Source: Chlamydiae bacterium RIFCSPLOWO2_12_FULL_45_20
Lineage (GTDB): Bacteria; Chlamydiota; Chlamydiia; Chlamydiales; SM23-39
Length of the DNA: 61,209 nucleotides
Direction: 5' to 3'
Assembly (NCBI GenBank): GCA_001796285.1
Contig: MGMD01000017.1
Span: forward strand, 1 to 61,209
Every line of letters starts with the position of its first letter. Position 1 is the stretch's first letter. The position numbers were made by a program, and so were the translations under genes. Positions 59,533 to 61,209 of this stretch are shown here, piece by piece. The notes under the pieces are model-generated. The model saw nothing but the letters and a program-made list of their open reading frames with translations, searched no databases and was not told the DNA's origin.

Positions 59533-60360
59533 TCAAGTGCCTAGAAACTTTAGCAGGGCCGTAACGCCGGTGTAGATGTCGGGGAGGTCTCTGGAGGCGA
59601 CGGACAAGCAGGTTTTCAAGGAGAAATTCCCAACAATCAAAGGCTGCCCGAAAATCGTTTGTTTAACACGAGTGTAGGTGTCGAAACATCCGTTCCGTGC
59701 ATGACCTTTTTGATATAGGCTATTCCCTGTTACTATGACCTCAAACAAAATAGCCACGATCATATCGCGTAAATCAGGAACCTGCCAATTTCCTAGGGGA
59801 TGAAGAGACTGGACTAGAGCGTTCTGGGCTTTCCAAGACTGATTCCGACTGCCTGCTAATACATAGTTTGTATAAAACATCCAATAAGTAGAGTTAGCTT
59901 GGACATTTCCATATACCTGGCGGGTCTCATCCAAAGAATATTGGAGCCGAAGAGGATTGTTGTGTGCCGGATAGTATGTTTTACCGTAGCCTTTCAGATG
60001 GGCTTCCAATGCATCGATCGTTCCGAGTTCTTCAGGAACCAGTATGAGGGTGCACTTTTCTTCCAGTGTATAAGCCGTTTCTTTTGATTTTTTCTCGTTA
60101 CAAATTGCTGGTGGACACGGTGATTGAAGAATAGTGGAAATATCAATAGGAAGGGGAGGGACGAACTTCGGAAGCAGGCCTATCTGTCTTAATACGGTAT
60201 ACCAATCAGCTCTAATCGCGTATTGAGCAACCAGATCCGCCACCGGAGGGATCAGTTGAGGCACCGCCGCAACCACGCCCTCAGAGATTGGACGGGCTAA
60301 TTGTAAGAGCTGCATTTCTGGAGTGATCCAGTGCTGTTTATTGACTGTAGTGGCGGTCAT
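59533..60360 (-). CDS. Chlamydia-type hypothetical protein, 275 aa
   Basis: Soluble, no signal peptide. The segment LIPPVADLVAQYAI with later PLPIDISTILQSPCPP, then CTLILVPEELGTIDALEAHL and TYWMFYTNYVLAGSRNQSWK, resembles what I recall of a repeated protein family in Simkania, Waddlia and relatives, whose members carry PP-I-A-LVA and SPCP blocks and a VL-GSRN-S motif. No function is established to my knowledge. The I-PP-x-ADLVAxY element is vaguely like an F-box helix, but the match is too short to rely on. It follows the oxidoreductase gene by 12 bases on the same strand, so it may be the last gene of that operon. Confidence 0.6.
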   Translation of the reverse strand: MTATTVNKQHWITPEMQLLQLARPISEGVVAAVPQLIPPVADLVAQYAIRADWYTVLRQIGLLPKFVPPLPIDISTILQSPCPPAICNEKKSKETAYTLEEKCTLILVPEELGTIDALEAHLKGYGKTYYPAHNNPLRLQYSLDETRQVYGNVQANSTYWMFYTNYVLAGSRNQSWKAQNALVQSLHPLGNWQVPDLRDMIVAILFEVIVTGNSLYQKGHARNGCFDTYTRVKQTIFGQPLIVGNFSLKTCLSVASRDLPDIYTGVTALLKFLGT

Positions 60361-60372
60361 GTGACAACTCCC

Positions 60373-61209
60373 TCATCTAAAATAGACCTGATGACTCATC
60401 ACCTGGAGCACGACTTTTCCAGTAGTGTGCCCTTTTTTGATCTCCTCAATGGCTAGAGGGGCTTGATCGAGCGGCATTTGATGTACAATGGGCGGTTTTG
60501 CTTTACCCAATTCGAATAACTTGGTGATTGTTTGAAGTTGTTTCCCATTCGGAGACACGAAGAGATACTCTGCCCTAACTTTAAACTTTTGCGATAGGTC
60601 TAAATCGGGCTGTTCCCGAAGGCTGACGATTCGGCCTCCTGGTTTTAGAATTTCATAACTTTGTCTATAGACCGATCCGCCTATCGTATCCAAAACAACA
60701 TCGATACCCGAAGGATAAGAGCACCTAATTTGATCGACAAAGTGATGTTTTTGGTAATCGATCATCTCGTCCGCTCCTAGCAATTTTACATATTCGAACT
60801 TAGGAGCACTTGCCGTTGTGATGATTGAAGAGCCGTGAAGCTTTGCCCATTGGATTCCAAAACTCCCAACCCCTCCTCCGCCTCCATGAATGAGAACCAC
60901 TTCGCCTGGCTGAAGATTTGCTTTGTCAAAAAGAGCCTGCCAGGCGGTGAGCCCCGCAAGAGGGACTCCAGCAGCTTGAGCCATGGAAAGGTTTGTTGGG
61001 ACAAGTGCCCCATGCTCTGCAGGAAAAGTCAGATACTCAGCCCAACTTCCCCATTGCAAAGTTGGTTTTCGGCAATAAACATACACTCTATCTCCCTTTT
61101 TCAACGAAGTTACGTCTTTGCCTACTGTGTGAACTGTACCCGATGCCTCCCAGCCTAAAATAAGAGGGAATTGATGAGGCACACGCGATTGGAACAGCCC
61201 CTCTGCGAC
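60373..61209 (-). CDS. Zinc-type quinone oxidoreductase, C-terminal part (runs off the right end)
   Basis: Continues the frame of 1-185: total 323 residues when joined through the 50-base overlap. It has the rest of the GroES-like domain (ILGWEASGTVHTVGKDVTSL, KGDRVYVYC) and the Rossmann domain with VLIHGGGGGVGSFGIQWAK (NADPH loop; six Gly where most have AAGGVG), SGIDVVLDTIGG and LKPGGRIVSL. The C-terminus matches the family end (HTTGKVVLQVM). Structural and catalytic zinc ligands are absent, so it is a zinc-free MDR reductase of the quinone oxidoreductase class. The stop is 12 bases before the hypothetical gene at 60360. Confidence 0.9.
   Translation of the reverse strand, partial: VAEGLFQSRVPHQFPLILGWEASGTVHTVGKDVTSLKKGDRVYVYCRKPTLQWGSWAEYLTFPAEHGALVPTNLSMAQAAGVPLAGLTAWQALFDKANLQPGEVVLIHGGGGGVGSFGIQWAKLHGSSIITTASAPKFEYVKLLGADEMIDYQKHHFVDQIRCSYPSGIDVVLDTIGGSVYRQSYEILKPGGRIVSLREQPDLDLSQKFKVRAEYLFVSPNGKQLQTITKLFELGKAKPPIVHQMPLDQAPLAIEEIKKGHTTGKVVLQVMSHQVYFR
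61160..61209. repeat. Terminal direct repeat, right copy
   Basis: Identical to bases 1-50. It lies inside the oxidoreductase gene; the frame passes through it without break into base 51 onward of the left end on the minus strand. Confidence 0.95.

Noticed and set aside
1..61209. CRISPR arrays, rRNA genes, transposase genes
   Set aside because: I saw no regular spaced repeats, no rRNA sequence and no DDE or tyrosine transposase/recombinase frames.

Overview
The window looks like chromosomal DNA from an environmental (amoeba- or animal-associated) member of the Chlamydiae, not from a Chlamydiaceae pathogen. Three gene neighbourhoods match chlamydial chromosomes as I recall them: thrS / ParA / pGP6-D-like protein (CT581-583 in C. 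trachomatis), recB / recC / YgeD-type transporter (CT639-641), and the kdsD, E2 and lpxK genes (CT399-402 area). MOMP-like beta-barrels and several chlamydia-type hypothetical proteins agree. An aerobic cyo oxidase, a large isocitrate dehydrogenase, purB, gmhA and a xylose operon point away from the reduced Chlamydiaceae. I cannot name the species.

Ends. Bases 1-50 and 61160-61209 are identical. Joined through this overlap, the two ends rebuild one uninterrupted 323-residue zinc-type quinone oxidoreductase on the minus strand. The sequence is therefore a closed or self-overlapping contig of 61,159 unique bases: a true circle, a tandem duplication, or an assembly loop.

Layout. 0.2-3.1 kb: a small minus-strand cluster (VOC-like protein, 35-aa ORF, oxidoreductase), a PD-(D/E)xK-like protein, tRNA-Pro(GGG) with an overlapping small gene, and ung. 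3.2-16.2 kb: an MFS exporter, an NhaD antiporter coupled to kdsD, isocitrate dehydrogenase, cyoABCD, a 2-oxoacid dehydrogenase E2, lpxK-gmhA, and asd. KdsD, LpxK and GmhA all serve LPS; IDH, E2 and Cyo serve respiration. 16.2-25.5 kb: accessory genes including two exported proteins and a translationally coupled membrane/soluble pair of unknown function, plus dapA. 25.5-36.3 kb: purB, the pGP6-D/ParA pair, thrS, an 858-aa protein with protease-like motifs, a MOMP-like barrel and pgk. 36.4-41.4 kb: a tightly coupled xylose operon (transporter, xylulokinase, xylose isomerase, aldose-epimerase-like protein). 41.5-47 kb: an orphan TpsB-type outer membrane protein, rpoD, a CoiA-like gene carrying two palindromic mobile elements, and rpsT. 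47.1-58 kb: a minus-strand recC-recB-methyltransferase-recD run with overlapping genes, then a YgeD/LplT-type transporter with a degenerate acyltransferase-like tail. 58-60.4 kb: an outer membrane barrel and a chlamydia-type hypothetical.

Gene density is very high: no gene-free stretch exceeds about 250 bases. The short gaps hold at least three families of small inverted-repeat elements, several lying exactly at stop codons or inside genes. No CRISPR, rRNA, transposase or plasmid replication gene was seen.
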